Positions 1-9,583 of a stretch of 64,000 nt of DNA are shown piece by piece (the first letter of the stretch is position 1; each line of letters starts with the position of its first letter). The DNA comes from a bacterium. Lineage in GTDB: Bacteria > Sysuimicrobiota > Sysuimicrobiia > Sysuimicrobiales > Segetimicrobiaceae. The stretch covers positions 1 through 64,000 of the forward strand of contig DATGFS010000023.1 of the NCBI GenBank assembly GCA_035308905.1, read 5' to 3'. The notes beneath the pieces are model-generated. The model worked only from the letters and a program-made list of their open reading frames with translations, did no database searches and had not been told where the DNA came from. The position numbers and the translations under genes are program-made.

Positions 1-609
1 GAGCGCCTCGCGCGTGGGCTCCGGGTTGATGAAGTGGGCGAAGGCGTAGGGGAGGCCGATCTCCGCCGCCGCACGAGCGCTCCACATGCTCGAGCCGAGC
101 AGCCACACGTCGGGGCCTCCGGGCATGTCCGGCGTGACCAGGATGCGGCCGAATGGGTGCGCCTGGGGGAACTCGCGGCGAAGAAACGCGAGGAGTTCCA
201 GCAGTTGGTCGGGAAAATCGTCGACCCATTCCTGACGGCTCCGGTCGCGACGCAGCGCGTAAGCTTCGAGCGGCGCGCTGCCGGGCGCCCGGCCGATGCC
301 GAGGTCGATCCGGCCCGGGTACAGCGCGTGCAGCACCCGGAAGACCTCGGCAACCTTCAACGGGCTGTAGTGGGGCAGCAGGACGCCGCCGGACCCGACT
401 CGGATGCCGGAGGTTTCCGCCGCGACGCGGGCGATCAGGACCTCCGGGGCCGGACTCGCAAAGCCGGGCGTCGCGTGGTGCTCGGCGATCCAGTACCGCT
501 CGTAGCCGAGGGCGTCGGCGCGCTTCGCCAGGTCGATCGTGTTGCGCAGCGCGTCCGCCGGCGTCGAACCGGAGGAGACCGGGGACTGATCGATGATGGA
601 GAGTCTCAC
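1..609 (-). CDS. LLM-class flavin-dependent oxidoreductase (luciferase-like), partial
   Basis: This gene runs off the left edge; 203 codons are visible from a GTG start at 609. The N-terminus MRLSIIDQSPVSSG, then AEHHATPGFASPAPEVLIA and GSGGVLLPHYSPLKVAEVF, are typical of the bacterial luciferase-like monooxygenase family (MsnO8/YhbW-type), which uses reduced flavin supplied by a partner reductase. The substrate cannot be told from sequence. The gene is divergent from the decarboxylase gene at 687, with a 77-bp gap. The family call is secure; the C-terminal part lies outside the window. Confidence 0.9.
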   Translation of the reverse strand, partial: MRLSIIDQSPVSSGSTPADALRNTIDLAKRADALGYERYWIAEHHATPGFASPAPEVLIARVAAETSGIRVGSGGVLLPHYSPLKVAEVFRVLHALYPGRIDLGIGRAPGSAPLEAYALRRDRSRQEWVDDFPDQLLELLAFLRREFPQAHPFGRILVTPDMPGGPDVWLLGSSMWSARAAAEIGLPYAFAHFINPEPTREAL

Positions 610-686
610 CGGTGAACCTAACGACGTGTGCCGCCGGAGAATTTCCGGCTTTCTGATTCCAACGCCGGGCGGCTAGGAGGAAGGGA

Positions 687-2048
687 ATGGCCGACTCCAA
701 CGGTCTGTTACGCGCGGCCGCCGATCGATCGCTGCGCTATCTCGACGAGATCCGCGACCGGCGCGTGGCGCCGGGTCCGCAGCCGATCGATGGGCTGAAG
801 GCGCTCGGCGGCCCGTTTCCGGAAGGTCCGACGGACCCGGCGGCCGTGCTGGCGCTGCTGGACGACGTCGGGTCGCCCGCGACGGTGGCGTCGGCGGGCG
901 GCCGGTACTTCGGCTTCGTGATCGGCGGCTCGTTGCCCGTGACGCTCGCCGCCAACTGGCTCGCGGGAGCGTGGGATCAAAACGGCGGCCTCGTGGTCTC
1001 GTCGCCGGTCGCGGCGGCCCTCGAGGAGATCGCGCTGCGGTGGCTCGTCGACGCGCTGGCGCTGCCGGCCGGGACGGGGGGCGGCTTTGTTACCGGGGCG
1101 ACGATGGCGAACTTCACGGCCCTGGCCGCGGCCCGGCACGCCGTGCTTGCCGCCGCCGGTTGGGACGCGGAAGCCGCCGGCCTGCTTGGAGCGCCTGCCA
1201 TCACCGTGATCGTCGGCGACGAGGTGCACATCAGCCTGCTGCGGGCACTGACGCTGCTCGGGCTCGGCCGCGATCGCGTCACTCGGGTTCCGGTGGACAC
1301 GCAGGGGCGCATGCGGGCCGAGGCGCTGCCGCCGCTGCGGGGGCCGGCCATTGTCTGCGCGCAGGCGGGCAACGTGAACAGCGGCGCGTTCGACCCGATC
1401 GGGCAGATCTGCGAGGCCGCGCACGCGGCCGGCGCCTGGGTGCACGTGGACGGGGCTTTCGGGTTGTGGGCCGCGGCCGCGCCGGAGCGATCGCATCTGA
1501 CCCGGGGCGTCGAGCGGGCGGACTCGTGGGCGCTCGACGCGCACAAGTGGCTCAACGTTCCGTACGACAGCGGTCTCGCGTTTGTCCGGCAGCCCGAGCA
1601 CTTGAGATCGGCGATGGCCACGTCGGCGGCGTATATCCCGCAGACCGAGCAGCGGGAGCCCTTTCAATACACGCCGGAGATGTCACGCCGCGCCCGCGGG
1701 GTGGAGATCTGGGCGGCGCTGCGCGCGCTCGGCCGCGCGGGTCTGGCGGATCTCATCGAGCGCACCTGCCGGCAGGCGGCGCGCTTCGCCGCGGGACTGC
1801 GCGACGCAGGATACGAGATCTTGAACGATGTCGTGCTGAACCAGGTGCTGGTCGCGTTCGGAGACGACGAGACGACCCGCCGCGTCATCGCCGGCGTACA
1901 GTCGGACGGGACGTGCTGGTGCGGCGGGACGGTGTGGCACGGCCGCGCGGCGATGCGCATCAGCGTGTCCTCGTGGGCGACGACGGACGAGGACGTCGAC
2001 CGCAGCCTGGCAGCGATGCTTCGAGTGGCGCGAGCCATGCGCGCCTGA
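687..2048 (+). CDS. PLP-dependent group II amino acid decarboxylase
   Basis: A 453-residue protein of the glutamate/aromatic amino acid/diaminobutyrate decarboxylase superfamily, a soluble fold-type I PLP enzyme. The cofactor lysine is K287 in DAHKWLNVPYDSG, and the preceding HVDGAFGLWA carries the usual PLP-contacting Asp. The ATG at 687 follows a strong AGGAGGAAGG ribosome site. Amino acid specificity cannot be read from the sequence. It is followed at 28 bp by a permease gene, so the two may be cotranscribed. An aldehyde-forming or lyase activity is possible in this superfamily. Confidence 0.88.
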   Translation: MADSNGLLRAAADRSLRYLDEIRDRRVAPGPQPIDGLKALGGPFPEGPTDPAAVLALLDDVGSPATVASAGGRYFGFVIGGSLPVTLAANWLAGAWDQNGGLVVSSPVAAALEEIALRWLVDALALPAGTGGGFVTGATMANFTALAAARHAVLAAAGWDAEAAGLLGAPAITVIVGDEVHISLLRALTLLGLGRDRVTRVPVDTQGRMRAEALPPLRGPAIVCAQAGNVNSGAFDPIGQICEAAHAAGAWVHVDGAFGLWAAAAPERSHLTRGVERADSWALDAHKWLNVPYDSGLAFVRQPEHLRSAMATSAAYIPQTEQREPFQYTPEMSRRARGVEIWAALRALGRAGLADLIERTCRQAARFAAGLRDAGYEILNDVVLNQVLVAFGDDETTRRVIAGVQSDGTCWCGGTVWHGRAAMRISVSSWATTDEDVDRSLAAMLRVARAMRA

Positions 2049-2076
2049 CCGCGGGTACCTCGGAGGCGGCCTAGCG

Positions 2077-3225
2077 ATGATTGCCGCGCTGCTCCACGCG
2101 ATCGATCTGGCGTCGGCGATGCTCTGGGAGATCCTGTGGCCGCTGATTCTGGGTTTCGCGCTGTCTGCCGCCGTGCAGGCGCTCGTCTCCAAGCGGCAGA
2201 TGGTCCGGCTGCTGGGCGACGATTCCCCTCGATCCATCGCGCTGGCGAGCCTGTTCGGGTTCGCGTCGTCGTCGTGCTCGTACGCGGCGGTGGCGCTGGC
2301 CCGGTCGCTCTTCCGTCGCGGCGCGAATTTCACCGCCGCGATCGTGTTCCAGTTCGCGTCGACCAACCTGGTCATCGAGTTGGGGATCATCATGGCGGTG
2401 CTCCTCGGCTGGCAGTTCACCGCCGCCGAGTTCATCGGCGGACCGATCATGATCGTCCTCCTGTGGCGCCTTTTCCGCGCCACCCTCCGTCCGCCGCTCG
2501 TCGACGAGGCGCGCCGCCAGGCCGACGCCGGCCGCACGGGGCGGATGGAGGGGCACGCGCAGATGGACATGGCCGTGGTGGACGACCGGCCGCTGCTTGT
2601 CCGTCTGACGTCGCCGGAGGGCGTCACGGCCATCAGCCACCACTTCGTCATGGACTGGGCGGCGGTATGGCTCGACGTCGCGGGGGGCCTCTTGATCGCC
2701 GGGGCGATCGCGGCGTGGGTGCCGGACGCGTTCTGGCGGACCTTTTTTCTGACGGGCAGTCCCCTCGGCAACCTCCTTTGGAGCCCGATCGTGGCGCCCC
2801 TCGTGGCCATTCTCTCGTTCGTCTGCTCGGTCGGAAACGTACCGCTCGCCGCGGTGCTCTGGAACGGCGGCGTCAGCTTCGGCGGGGTGGTGGCGTTCAT
2901 CTTCGCGGACCTGATCGTCCTGCCGATCCTCGACATCTACCGGAAGTACTATGGCCGCCGCATGGCGCTCTATTTGCTGGTCACGTCCTACGCGGTGATG
3001 GCGGCCGCCGGCCTCCTGGTCGACCTGCTCTTCCGCGCGGCGGGACTGGTGCCGAGAGTTCATCACGCCATCGTCGTCGAGGCGCGCCTGACGTGGAACT
3101 ACACCTCAATTCTGAACCTTGTCTTTCTCGCGCTCGCCGCCGTGCTCGTCTGGCGGTTCGTCCGCACAGGTGGGCCGGAGATGTTGCGGATGATGAACGC
3201 GCCGGCCGGAACGAAAGCGTCGTGA
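2077..3225 (+). CDS. DUF318-type permease (YraQ/ArsP-like)
   Basis: A 382-residue integral membrane protein with about eight to ten hydrophobic segments in two blocks. The signature FGFASSSCSYAAVALARSLF and the following ASTNLVIELG are hallmarks of the predicted permease family (UPF0718, PF03773), which includes ArsP organoarsenical efflux proteins. A central hydrophilic loop (about residues 140-185) separates the halves. No adjacent arsenic gene supports arsenical transport, so the substrate is unknown. The ATG at 2077 is preceded by GGAGG. It probably forms an operon with the upstream decarboxylase gene. Confidence 0.85.
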   Translation: MIAALLHAIDLASAMLWEILWPLILGFALSAAVQALVSKRQMVRLLGDDSPRSIALASLFGFASSSCSYAAVALARSLFRRGANFTAAIVFQFASTNLVIELGIIMAVLLGWQFTAAEFIGGPIMIVLLWRLFRATLRPPLVDEARRQADAGRTGRMEGHAQMDMAVVDDRPLLVRLTSPEGVTAISHHFVMDWAAVWLDVAGGLLIAGAIAAWVPDAFWRTFFLTGSPLGNLLWSPIVAPLVAILSFVCSVGNVPLAAVLWNGGVSFGGVVAFIFADLIVLPILDIYRKYYGRRMALYLLVTSYAVMAAAGLLVDLLFRAAGLVPRVHHAIVVEARLTWNYTSILNLVFLALAAVLVWRFVRTGGPEMLRMMNAPAGTKAS

Positions 3226-3271
3226 GGCGAGAAGGGCCGAGGGGTTCGCCCCGACGCACCTGAAGGCTAAG

Positions 3272-3301
3272 TTGACAGCGGGCCGGGAACCGAGGCATAC
3301 T
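3272..3301 (+). promoter_or_regulatory. Sigma-A type promoter
   Basis: TTGACA at 3272-3277 and CATACT at 3296-3301 are separated by 18 bp. The predicted start near 3308 lies about 20 bases before the anti-sigma kinase gene at 3328. This is a consensus match only. Confidence 0.6.
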
Positions 3302-3327
3302 GCAGCACGGGGGATTGCGAGGACCGG

Positions 3328-3759
3328 ATGACCTGGAAGTTCTCCGTCAGCACCCAGACAGACCCTGAGGCCCTGCGAATCGTACGCCGGATGATCCGGG
3401 ACCTCGTCGAGCGAGAAGGCGGGTCAGAGGAGGACGGCTGGAGCCTCGAACTCGCCCTCGGCGAGGCGTTGTTCAACGCCCGCAGCCATGCCTACGGCGA
3501 CGCGACCGGGCCCGTCGAGGTCGCCGTCTCGTTCGACCAGGGCGTCTTTACGCTGACCGTGCGCGATCGCGGCGCGCCGGCCTCGGTGCCGCAGATTCCC
3601 CGCGATCTCCCCGCCGACCGAAAGCGTCTCGGCCTGTTCTTGATCTCGGCGGTCGTCGACCGCGTCGACGTGAGCCAGAACGAGGACGCGGCGGGGGGCC
3701 TGCGTGTCACCATGATCAAGAGAGTTCAGCCTTCGGTTATGCCGTCGATGTCAGAGTGA
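3328..3759 (+). CDS. Anti-sigma regulatory factor, RsbW-like HATPase
   Basis: A 143-residue stand-alone GHKL ATPase domain of the serine kinase anti-sigma class (RsbW/SpoIIAB-like). The N-box is LELALGEALFNARSHAYG, followed by the G1 box region around VRDRGAP and the G2-like KRLGLFLISAVVDRVD. Such proteins phosphorylate an anti-anti-sigma (STAS) partner or hold a sigma factor. No STAS or sigma gene lies next to it, so its partner is elsewhere. The ATG follows GAGG and the gene has its own promoter. Confidence 0.88.
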   Translation: MTWKFSVSTQTDPEALRIVRRMIRDLVEREGGSEEDGWSLELALGEALFNARSHAYGDATGPVEVAVSFDQGVFTLTVRDRGAPASVPQIPRDLPADRKRLGLFLISAVVDRVDVSQNEDAAGGLRVTMIKRVQPSVMPSMSE

Positions 3760-3977
3760 GATAAGCGCACCCCGGTCCAACGCCCGCTCTGGTTTCCTCG
3801 TCCTGAAAACTTATCAAGTCTGAAATGTCACCGATCCCTTGCGTGCCGGTATAGGGTGCCTGGCGACGTAAGTCGGACGCCTGAGGGGGAATCGGGTCCT
3901 CGTCGGATTCTCTCCGCGGAGGCGGTAACGCTACGTTCTTTATGAAGGGGATTGCTCTTCTTGAAGGGAGACACGCT

Positions 3978-5183
3978 ATGCCCGTAGCCACGTCAGACCG
4001 CGTAACTGTTGAAGGACACGTCAGCCGCGGCTTTGAGGCCGTCCGCGACGTGTTTGCCGAGAACGTCGCTCAGAGGGATGAACTGGGCGGCGCCTGTTGC
4101 GCCTATTACCGCGGCGAGAAAGTGGTCGACTTGTGGGGCGGCGTTCGGGACAAGCGAACTGGCGAGCCGTGGGAGCGGGATACCATGGTCCTCGTTTGGT
4201 CCGCGACCAAGGGACTCGCCGCGATGACAATGGCCCTCGCCCACTCCCGAGGCTGGCTCGACTACGAGGCGCCGGTGTGCCGCTACTGGCCGGAATTCGC
4301 GCAGCAGGGGAAGGAGAAGATCACCGTCCGTCAGCTCCTCGCTCACCAGGCCGGGCTGTTCGCCTTTGATGAGCCCGTCGATCGCAGCGTGGTCGCCGAC
4401 CTGGATCGCCTGGCGATTGTGCTGGCCCGTCAGAAGCCCGCGTGGGAGCCGGGGACGCGGCAAGGCTATCACGCCCTGACCCTCGGGTTCTATGAAGGCG
4501 AGCTCCTGCGGCGCGTGGATCCTCAACATCGCAGCCTGGGACAGGTCTTTCAGGACGAGATCGCGTCGCCGCTTGGGCTGGACGTCTATATCCGTGTCCC
4601 GGAGTGGATCCCGAACTCCAGGCTGGCATGGCTCGCACCGCCGAGCCCGATTGACATGCTGCTCAACTTTCCGCTTCGCCTCACGCTGGACTCGATGAAC
4701 CACCACTCGAACATCTACCGGGCGTTGATCGCGAACCCGGGGACCGGGATCGTCCTCGACAAAGACCGCGTCTACGCGCGCAACTTCGAAGTGCCGTCCG
4801 GGGGTGGCGTCGGCACTGCGCGAGGTATCGCGCAGGCCTACAGCGTCTTTGCCACGGGAGGACGGGAACTGGGGTTGCGCCCCGAGACCCTACAGTCGTT
4901 AGCAGCCCCGGCGATCCCGCCGACGCGCGGCTTTTATGACGAGTGCATGAAGGGCTTCGGCGCGGAGTTCGCCCTCGGTTTCATGAAGTCGAGCCGGGCT
5001 TGGCCGTTCGGCAGCGCGGGTTCGTTCGGCGCACCCGGAAGCGGTGGTTCGCTCGGCTTTGCCGATCCGGTGGCCGGCGTCGGCTACGCCTACGTGACCA
5101 GCCAGATGGGGACGCGCTTGGCAGGGGACCCGCGCGATGTGGCGCTGAGGAACGCGGTCTATTCCGTGATCCGACCGGCCTGA
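3978..5183 (+). CDS. Serine hydrolase, beta-lactamase class C/EstB family
   Basis: A 401-residue beta-lactamase-fold serine hydrolase. The nucleophile motif is SATK (S75, K78) in LVWSATKGLAAM, and a second active-site Tyr is likely in GYHALTLGFYEGE. Helix GWLDYEAPVCRYWPEF and ITVRQLLAHQAGLF are typical of esterase/D-aminopeptidase members. No signal peptide is seen, so it is probably cytoplasmic. An in-frame ATG at 3942 exists, but GAAGGGAG just before 3978 favours the later start. It is more likely an esterase or amidase than a true beta-lactamase. Confidence 0.85.
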   Translation: MPVATSDRVTVEGHVSRGFEAVRDVFAENVAQRDELGGACCAYYRGEKVVDLWGGVRDKRTGEPWERDTMVLVWSATKGLAAMTMALAHSRGWLDYEAPVCRYWPEFAQQGKEKITVRQLLAHQAGLFAFDEPVDRSVVADLDRLAIVLARQKPAWEPGTRQGYHALTLGFYEGELLRRVDPQHRSLGQVFQDEIASPLGLDVYIRVPEWIPNSRLAWLAPPSPIDMLLNFPLRLTLDSMNHHSNIYRALIANPGTGIVLDKDRVYARNFEVPSGGGVGTARGIAQAYSVFATGGRELGLRPETLQSLAAPAIPPTRGFYDECMKGFGAEFALGFMKSSRAWPFGSAGSFGAPGSGGSLGFADPVAGVGYAYVTSQMGTRLAGDPRDVALRNAVYSVIRPA

Positions 5184-5483
5184 ATGTCCATGCCGCGTGG
5201 ATGAGGCGCGTCGGGGGGGGACATCGAGGGCCTCCCCCTCTAGCCCGCGCCCGCGTTGACGGGATATAGGAGATAAGACACCCCGAAACACCATCGAACC
5301 GTCTCGTTTTTATAGCCAGGCATCAGAACATTCGAGTCCCCGGACAAGCGAGAATCTCCGAAAAGCCATGCACGCGACGCGATTATCCTCGATCGCTCGA
5401 AAGGTCCGAAGGTTCACATTCCGCGCGCAACGAACCCCCGACCCTAATCGGCGGCGGCGATCTTCCGTCGTGGGGGCTGACTG
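5184..5483 (+). other. Intergenic region, no gene seen
   Basis: A 300-bp gap between the serine hydrolase and LuxR-type genes. I find no convincing open frame or RNA gene. A TTGACG occurs near 5256 without a well-spaced -10 box. The short GAGGG/CCCTC inverted repeat near 5228 is too weak to call a terminator. Confidence 0.5.
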
Positions 5484-7961
5484 ATGGCTCGTAGGTCAGG
5501 GAAGCGGGTCGCGAAGGGACGGGTACGCCGGCAGCCGACGCGGTCCACTCGGCAAAAGAGCAGCGCAGGCTCGTCTCTTCCGGCGCGTTTCCACAACCTC
5601 CCCACCCAACTCACTACATTCATTGGCCGCCAGCAAGAGAGCGCGGAGATCAAGCGCCTTCTCGGCACGACACGATTGCTCACGCTGACGGGATCAGGCG
5701 GCTGCGGCAAGACCCGGCTGGCGCTCCAGGTGGTGGCCGAGGTGGTCGGCGATCATCGCGACGGCGTGTGGCTCGCCGAATTTGCGCCCCTCGGGGACCC
5801 GATCCTCGTCCCTAAGGCGGTTGCCTCTGCATTAAGCGTGCCGGAGCAGCGTGGCCGCGCAGTTACTGAAACGTTGGTGGATGTGCTCCGGTCCAAAGCT
5901 CTGTTGCTCGTGCTGGACAATTGCGAGCATCTACTGGAGGCGTGCAGAGATCTCACCGTGGAGCTTCTACGCATGTGCCCGCAGGTGCGCATCCTGGCCA
6001 CGAGCCGCGAAGGATTGGGCATCCCGGGCGAAATTCTATGGCGGGTTCCCTCCCTTTCTGTGCCGCAGGATGTCCGCCATCTCCCGCCAGCCGAGGAACT
6101 GGTTCTGTATGACGCGGTGCGCCTGTTTGCTGACCGCACAACGGCAACCGCTCCGAGATTTGCGGTCAGTGCCGAGAATGCGGCCGCAGTAACAAGGATC
6201 TGCCAGCGGCTGGACGGCATCCCGTTGGCGATTGAACTGGCCGCCGCCCGAATGAAAGTGTTGACGGTCGAGCAGATCGCGTCTCGGCTGGATGATCGGT
6301 TCCAACTACTGACGGGAGGTAGTCAAACAGTTCTTCCACGGCATCAGACGCTCCGCGCAGCGATTGATTGGAGTCACAACCTGCTCTCGGAGTCGGAGCG
6401 AACCCTATTTCGGAGGTTGTCAGTATTTGCCGGCGGATGGACCGTAGAAGCAGCCGAATCGATTTGCTCAGGCGGAGGCCTCGAGATCGGTCAGATCCTC
6501 GACGTACTAACATCTCTCGTGGACAAGTCACTTGTACTCGTGGCGACGCAGGGTGGTGAAGCGCGCTACCGACTCCTAGAGACTATGCGTCAGTTCGCTC
6601 ATGATCAGCTGGTGACCGCTGACGAAGAGAGTGATGTGCGGATCAGGCACGAGGACTGGTACCTCAACTTCGCCGAGCGCACTGCCCGAGAACTCTCAGG
6701 ACCGCGATCTGGGCGCTTGGTTGAATTGTTCGAGACGGAACACGACAATCTGCGAAGCGCCTTGGAATGGACGAGAGTCCAGAGGAATGGGGCCGAAGCA
6801 AGGTTACGGCTCGTGGGGGCACTATACGGGTTTTGGTATCGGGCCGGGCACTGGCGCGAAGCGAGTGAATGGCTGGCTAGCGCGCTCGCAGGCAGCGATG
6901 CGGCATCGCTTCCGCTGCGCACGAAGGCCTTCACGGCGGCCGCTCAGTTCGCATGGCGCCTTGGTGACCATAGACGCGCCGCAAGGCTCGGCGAGCAAGG
7001 TCTAGTCCTTTGTCGACAACTAGGCGACAAGGAAGCCAGTGCCTGGCTGCTCACCTATATCAGTGTGGCCGCAATGCACCAGGGCGACTATGACCACGCG
7101 ACCGCGCTTTGCGAGGAAGCTCTGGGCATCGGACGGGAACTAGGGGACAAGAATATCATTTCCATGCAGCTCGCCCACTTGGGAATCGTGGCTCGGCATG
7201 TTGGTGAATACGAACGCGCCGCGACGTTACAGACTGAAAGTCTCGCTATCGCGAGAGAACAGCACGATAGCGCGAGCATCGCCTTCGTCCTTCGCAATCT
7301 CGGCAAACTGGCACTCCGCCAAAAAGATCCGCAGCGCGCGTCAATCTATTTTACGGAGAGCCTGGTCCTATCCAACGAGAGTAGCGACAAATGGCTCAGC
7401 GAAGAAGCACTAGCAGGACTCGCGGCGGTTTCATTAGCCGCCGGCGACTATCGAAGATCGGCTCGCTTGATGGCGGCGGCAGAACGTCTCCGCGAAATCC
7501 TAGGCTGGCACCCGTCGCCCCCCGATCAAGCCGATTATGATGAATGCCAGGCGGCTGCGCGCACCGCACTTGGCGATGCCGCGTTTGCGGTCGCCCGGAC
7601 GCGTGGGCAGGCGATGACGCTTGAGCAAGCGGTCGAGTACGCGCTGGCATCCGTCAGGTCGAAAGAACGTGCAGGACATCCGACGCGCGACAGAAGACCA
7701 AAGAGCGACTCTGTCACCACCCGGGAACTTGAGGTTGTTAGGCTTGTCTCGCGCGGTTTCACGAACCGGCAGATTGCTCGAGCGCTCGTCCTGTCGCGAC
7801 GGACGGTTGACGCGCACGTGCAAAACATTCTAAACAAACTCGGTTTTGATTCCCGCTCGCAGATCGCTGCTTGGGCGACCGAACGGAGCCTTCGTGGCCA
7901 TGTGGACCCTGAAGCCTTCACCTATGATGATGATCCTTCGCACGTTCACCGGGATACCTAG
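5484..7961 (+). CDS. ATPase-TPR-LuxR family transcriptional regulator
   Basis: An 825-residue multidomain regulator. A basic N-terminus is followed by a STAND/NB-ARC-like ATPase with Walker A TGSGGCGKTRLALQ and Walker B LLLVLDNCEHLLEA. A long helical TPR-like region (about residues 400-690) follows. A C-terminal LuxR helix-turn-helix ends it (VTTRELEVVRLVSRGFTNRQ, then SRRTVDAHVQNILNKLGF). The class resembles MalT-like signal-sensing activators, but no ligand can be inferred. Codon use is noticeably less GC-biased than in flanking genes, suggesting later acquisition. It stands alone, 131 bp before the next small gene. Confidence 0.9.
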   Translation: MARRSGKRVAKGRVRRQPTRSTRQKSSAGSSLPARFHNLPTQLTTFIGRQQESAEIKRLLGTTRLLTLTGSGGCGKTRLALQVVAEVVGDHRDGVWLAEFAPLGDPILVPKAVASALSVPEQRGRAVTETLVDVLRSKALLLVLDNCEHLLEACRDLTVELLRMCPQVRILATSREGLGIPGEILWRVPSLSVPQDVRHLPPAEELVLYDAVRLFADRTTATAPRFAVSAENAAAVTRICQRLDGIPLAIELAAARMKVLTVEQIASRLDDRFQLLTGGSQTVLPRHQTLRAAIDWSHNLLSESERTLFRRLSVFAGGWTVEAAESICSGGGLEIGQILDVLTSLVDKSLVLVATQGGEARYRLLETMRQFAHDQLVTADEESDVRIRHEDWYLNFAERTARELSGPRSGRLVELFETEHDNLRSALEWTRVQRNGAEARLRLVGALYGFWYRAGHWREASEWLASALAGSDAASLPLRTKAFTAAAQFAWRLGDHRRAARLGEQGLVLCRQLGDKEASAWLLTYISVAAMHQGDYDHATALCEEALGIGRELGDKNIISMQLAHLGIVARHVGEYERAATLQTESLAIAREQHDSASIAFVLRNLGKLALRQKDPQRASIYFTESLVLSNESSDKWLSEEALAGLAAVSLAAGDYRRSARLMAAAERLREILGWHPSPPDQADYDECQAAARTALGDAAFAVARTRGQAMTLEQAVEYALASVRSKERAGHPTRDRRPKSDSVTTRELEVVRLVSRGFTNRQIARALVLSRRTVDAHVQNILNKLGFDSRSQIAAWATERSLRGHVDPEAFTYDDDPSHVHRDT

Positions 7962-8092
7962 GTAAGGCAACTCAGTCCTCCAAAAACGAAAATAGGTAAT
8001 ACGCTCGGTAATTCCCTCGATGTTGAGGACCTCGGATTCCGGCTAATGTGATGTCGACATAGGACGGACACCGGGATCGGTGGGATTGGAAG

Positions 8093-8320
8093 ATGATCGA
8101 CGACCCCAGACTCCTCCCGTGGATCGCTGAACAGAAAATTGCAGAGGCTCGCGAGGCGGCGAAGCGCCGTAGGTTGGCATTAACGGCCAAGCGCTCGCAG
8201 CATGATCCCCAGCGGGACAAAGCGTCGTTGGCCAATTGGCTGCCGATCGCTCGCCGATTTATTGCGAGCTTATGCGGGCGGAGCCGACTGACACGCCACG
8301 TACCCTGCAGGACTCGATGA
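8093..8320 (+). CDS. Small hypothetical protein
   Basis: An unrecognised 75-residue frame. It begins MIDDPRLLPWIAEQKIAEAR and is a mostly helical, strongly basic sequence (AAKRRRLALTAKR), ending in a Cys- and Arg-rich tail. A weak purine-rich stretch (GGGATTGGAAG) precedes the ATG. It lies alone between the LuxR-type gene and the lipoprotein gene. The first half looks like a genuine short helical protein; the second half may be chance. Confidence 0.4.
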   Translation: MIDDPRLLPWIAEQKIAEAREAAKRRRLALTAKRSQHDPQRDKASLANWLPIARRFIASLCGRSRLTRHVPCRTR

Positions 8321-8437
8321 GTGCCAAACAGGCGTGCGGGCCAGCGCGGGTCTTCGTTATCTGCGGCTCTACGACGGTGATCTCGAACATGTGAGGCTTG
8401 GTCTGCAACAGTGGGCGCGTGTGGAAAGGAAACGATA

Positions 8438-9583
8438 ATGCAGTGGGCGACAGGGCTGAGAGTCCTCGCTACCGCGCTCGCTGCCGGTATGGTCGCATGC
8501 GCTGCGAGCGACGTCAGGAAGTCTTTCGTGGTTTCCGACACATTCCTCGAAGCGGCACCTCGTGCGGCGCCCACGTCTCCGATCTTACCCGGCCCTCAGA
8601 GCCGTCAAGTGTCCTACGGGAATTCCATCGCAGGCATGCCGCCACAACCTGTGGATCCACAACGTCGCAGCATCGTCGCCCCAGGCCACGCGCTTGGCCC
8701 TGTGATGCTCGGCATGCGCGGAGTGGAGGCAGACTCAGCGGCGGCACAATTCGCGCGCACGACCGGCCGCGTTATCGACGTGCTTTTTCAGGATGGGCTG
8801 GTGGTGGCAGTCGGAACAGTCGTGAGCACGCGCGACCAACTTGTCAACATGTTCGGCGCAGCGAGGGTTGTGCGTGAGGGACACGATAAGCTGGCGCTGA
8901 TATTCGCAAGTGGACTCGTAGCGGAAGTCCGCCAAACTCAGGCGGGAGATAGTACTGTAACCTATCTCGCCGTCCAAGCAACAAGTAGTATGGCGGTGCC
9001 TGCTATCGGCAATTTTGCTCCATGGATTGAGGGCGTAACGGATGGCGTCGCAGTGGCTTATCTTCCTATCCAATCGGAAAACAGTATGTCCGCGTCAGGT
9101 ATCAGTCATCTTTCCCAGTGGAGTGACGAGCCGGCGGAAGGCGCGATTGTCCCAGGGCGCTCCATTGGGCCGGTGGCCCTGGGCATGTCGATTCAGAAGG
9201 CACGCGAGGCCGCCTCTATCTTCGGAAAACAAACCAGGTGCAGCATCGATCTGCTTGCAGCACACGAAGTTGTGATTGCCGCAGGTACTCCTTGGGCCGC
9301 GTGCTTGAACCTTCAACTACCATACCAGACCGCGGCGCCAATAGTTGTTATCGGCAGCCCGCCGGCGGTACTTGCCGATATGTATGGCATCCCTTGGGTT
9401 GTGCAATTGGGTGCAGATCGCTCGGCGCACGTCTTTACTAACGGCCTTGTAGCTCACGTGGGCGTTCTTCATGTGCGGGGCGGTTTCGTGACTTACTTAG
9501 CAGTCCAACCGCGCGGTTGGAGAACGGTGCCGACGATCGGACACTTCATCGATCGGTCAGAAGCACTGGTAGCGAAGCGATGA
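8438..9583 (+). CDS. Putative lipoprotein with two internal repeats
   Basis: A 381-residue protein of unknown function. The N-terminus has a basic-hydrophobic signal and lipobox-like AAGMVAC with Cys21, suggesting export and lipidation. Two copies of one domain follow, at about residues 78-193 and 235-372. Each opens with PGxxxGPVxLGM and closes with GLVAxV, then VTYLAVQ, then VPxIGxF. The ATG at 8438, after AGGAAA, is preferred over an upstream GTG at 8411 because the signal sequence begins there. Codon use is again less GC-rich than average. Function not known; no enzyme motif seen. Confidence 0.75.
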   Translation: MQWATGLRVLATALAAGMVACAASDVRKSFVVSDTFLEAAPRAAPTSPILPGPQSRQVSYGNSIAGMPPQPVDPQRRSIVAPGHALGPVMLGMRGVEADSAAAQFARTTGRVIDVLFQDGLVVAVGTVVSTRDQLVNMFGAARVVREGHDKLALIFASGLVAEVRQTQAGDSTVTYLAVQATSSMAVPAIGNFAPWIEGVTDGVAVAYLPIQSENSMSASGISHLSQWSDEPAEGAIVPGRSIGPVALGMSIQKAREAASIFGKQTRCSIDLLAAHEVVIAAGTPWAACLNLQLPYQTAAPIVVIGSPPAVLADMYGIPWVVQLGADRSAHVFTNGLVAHVGVLHVRGGFVTYLAVQPRGWRTVPTIGHFIDRSEALVAKR

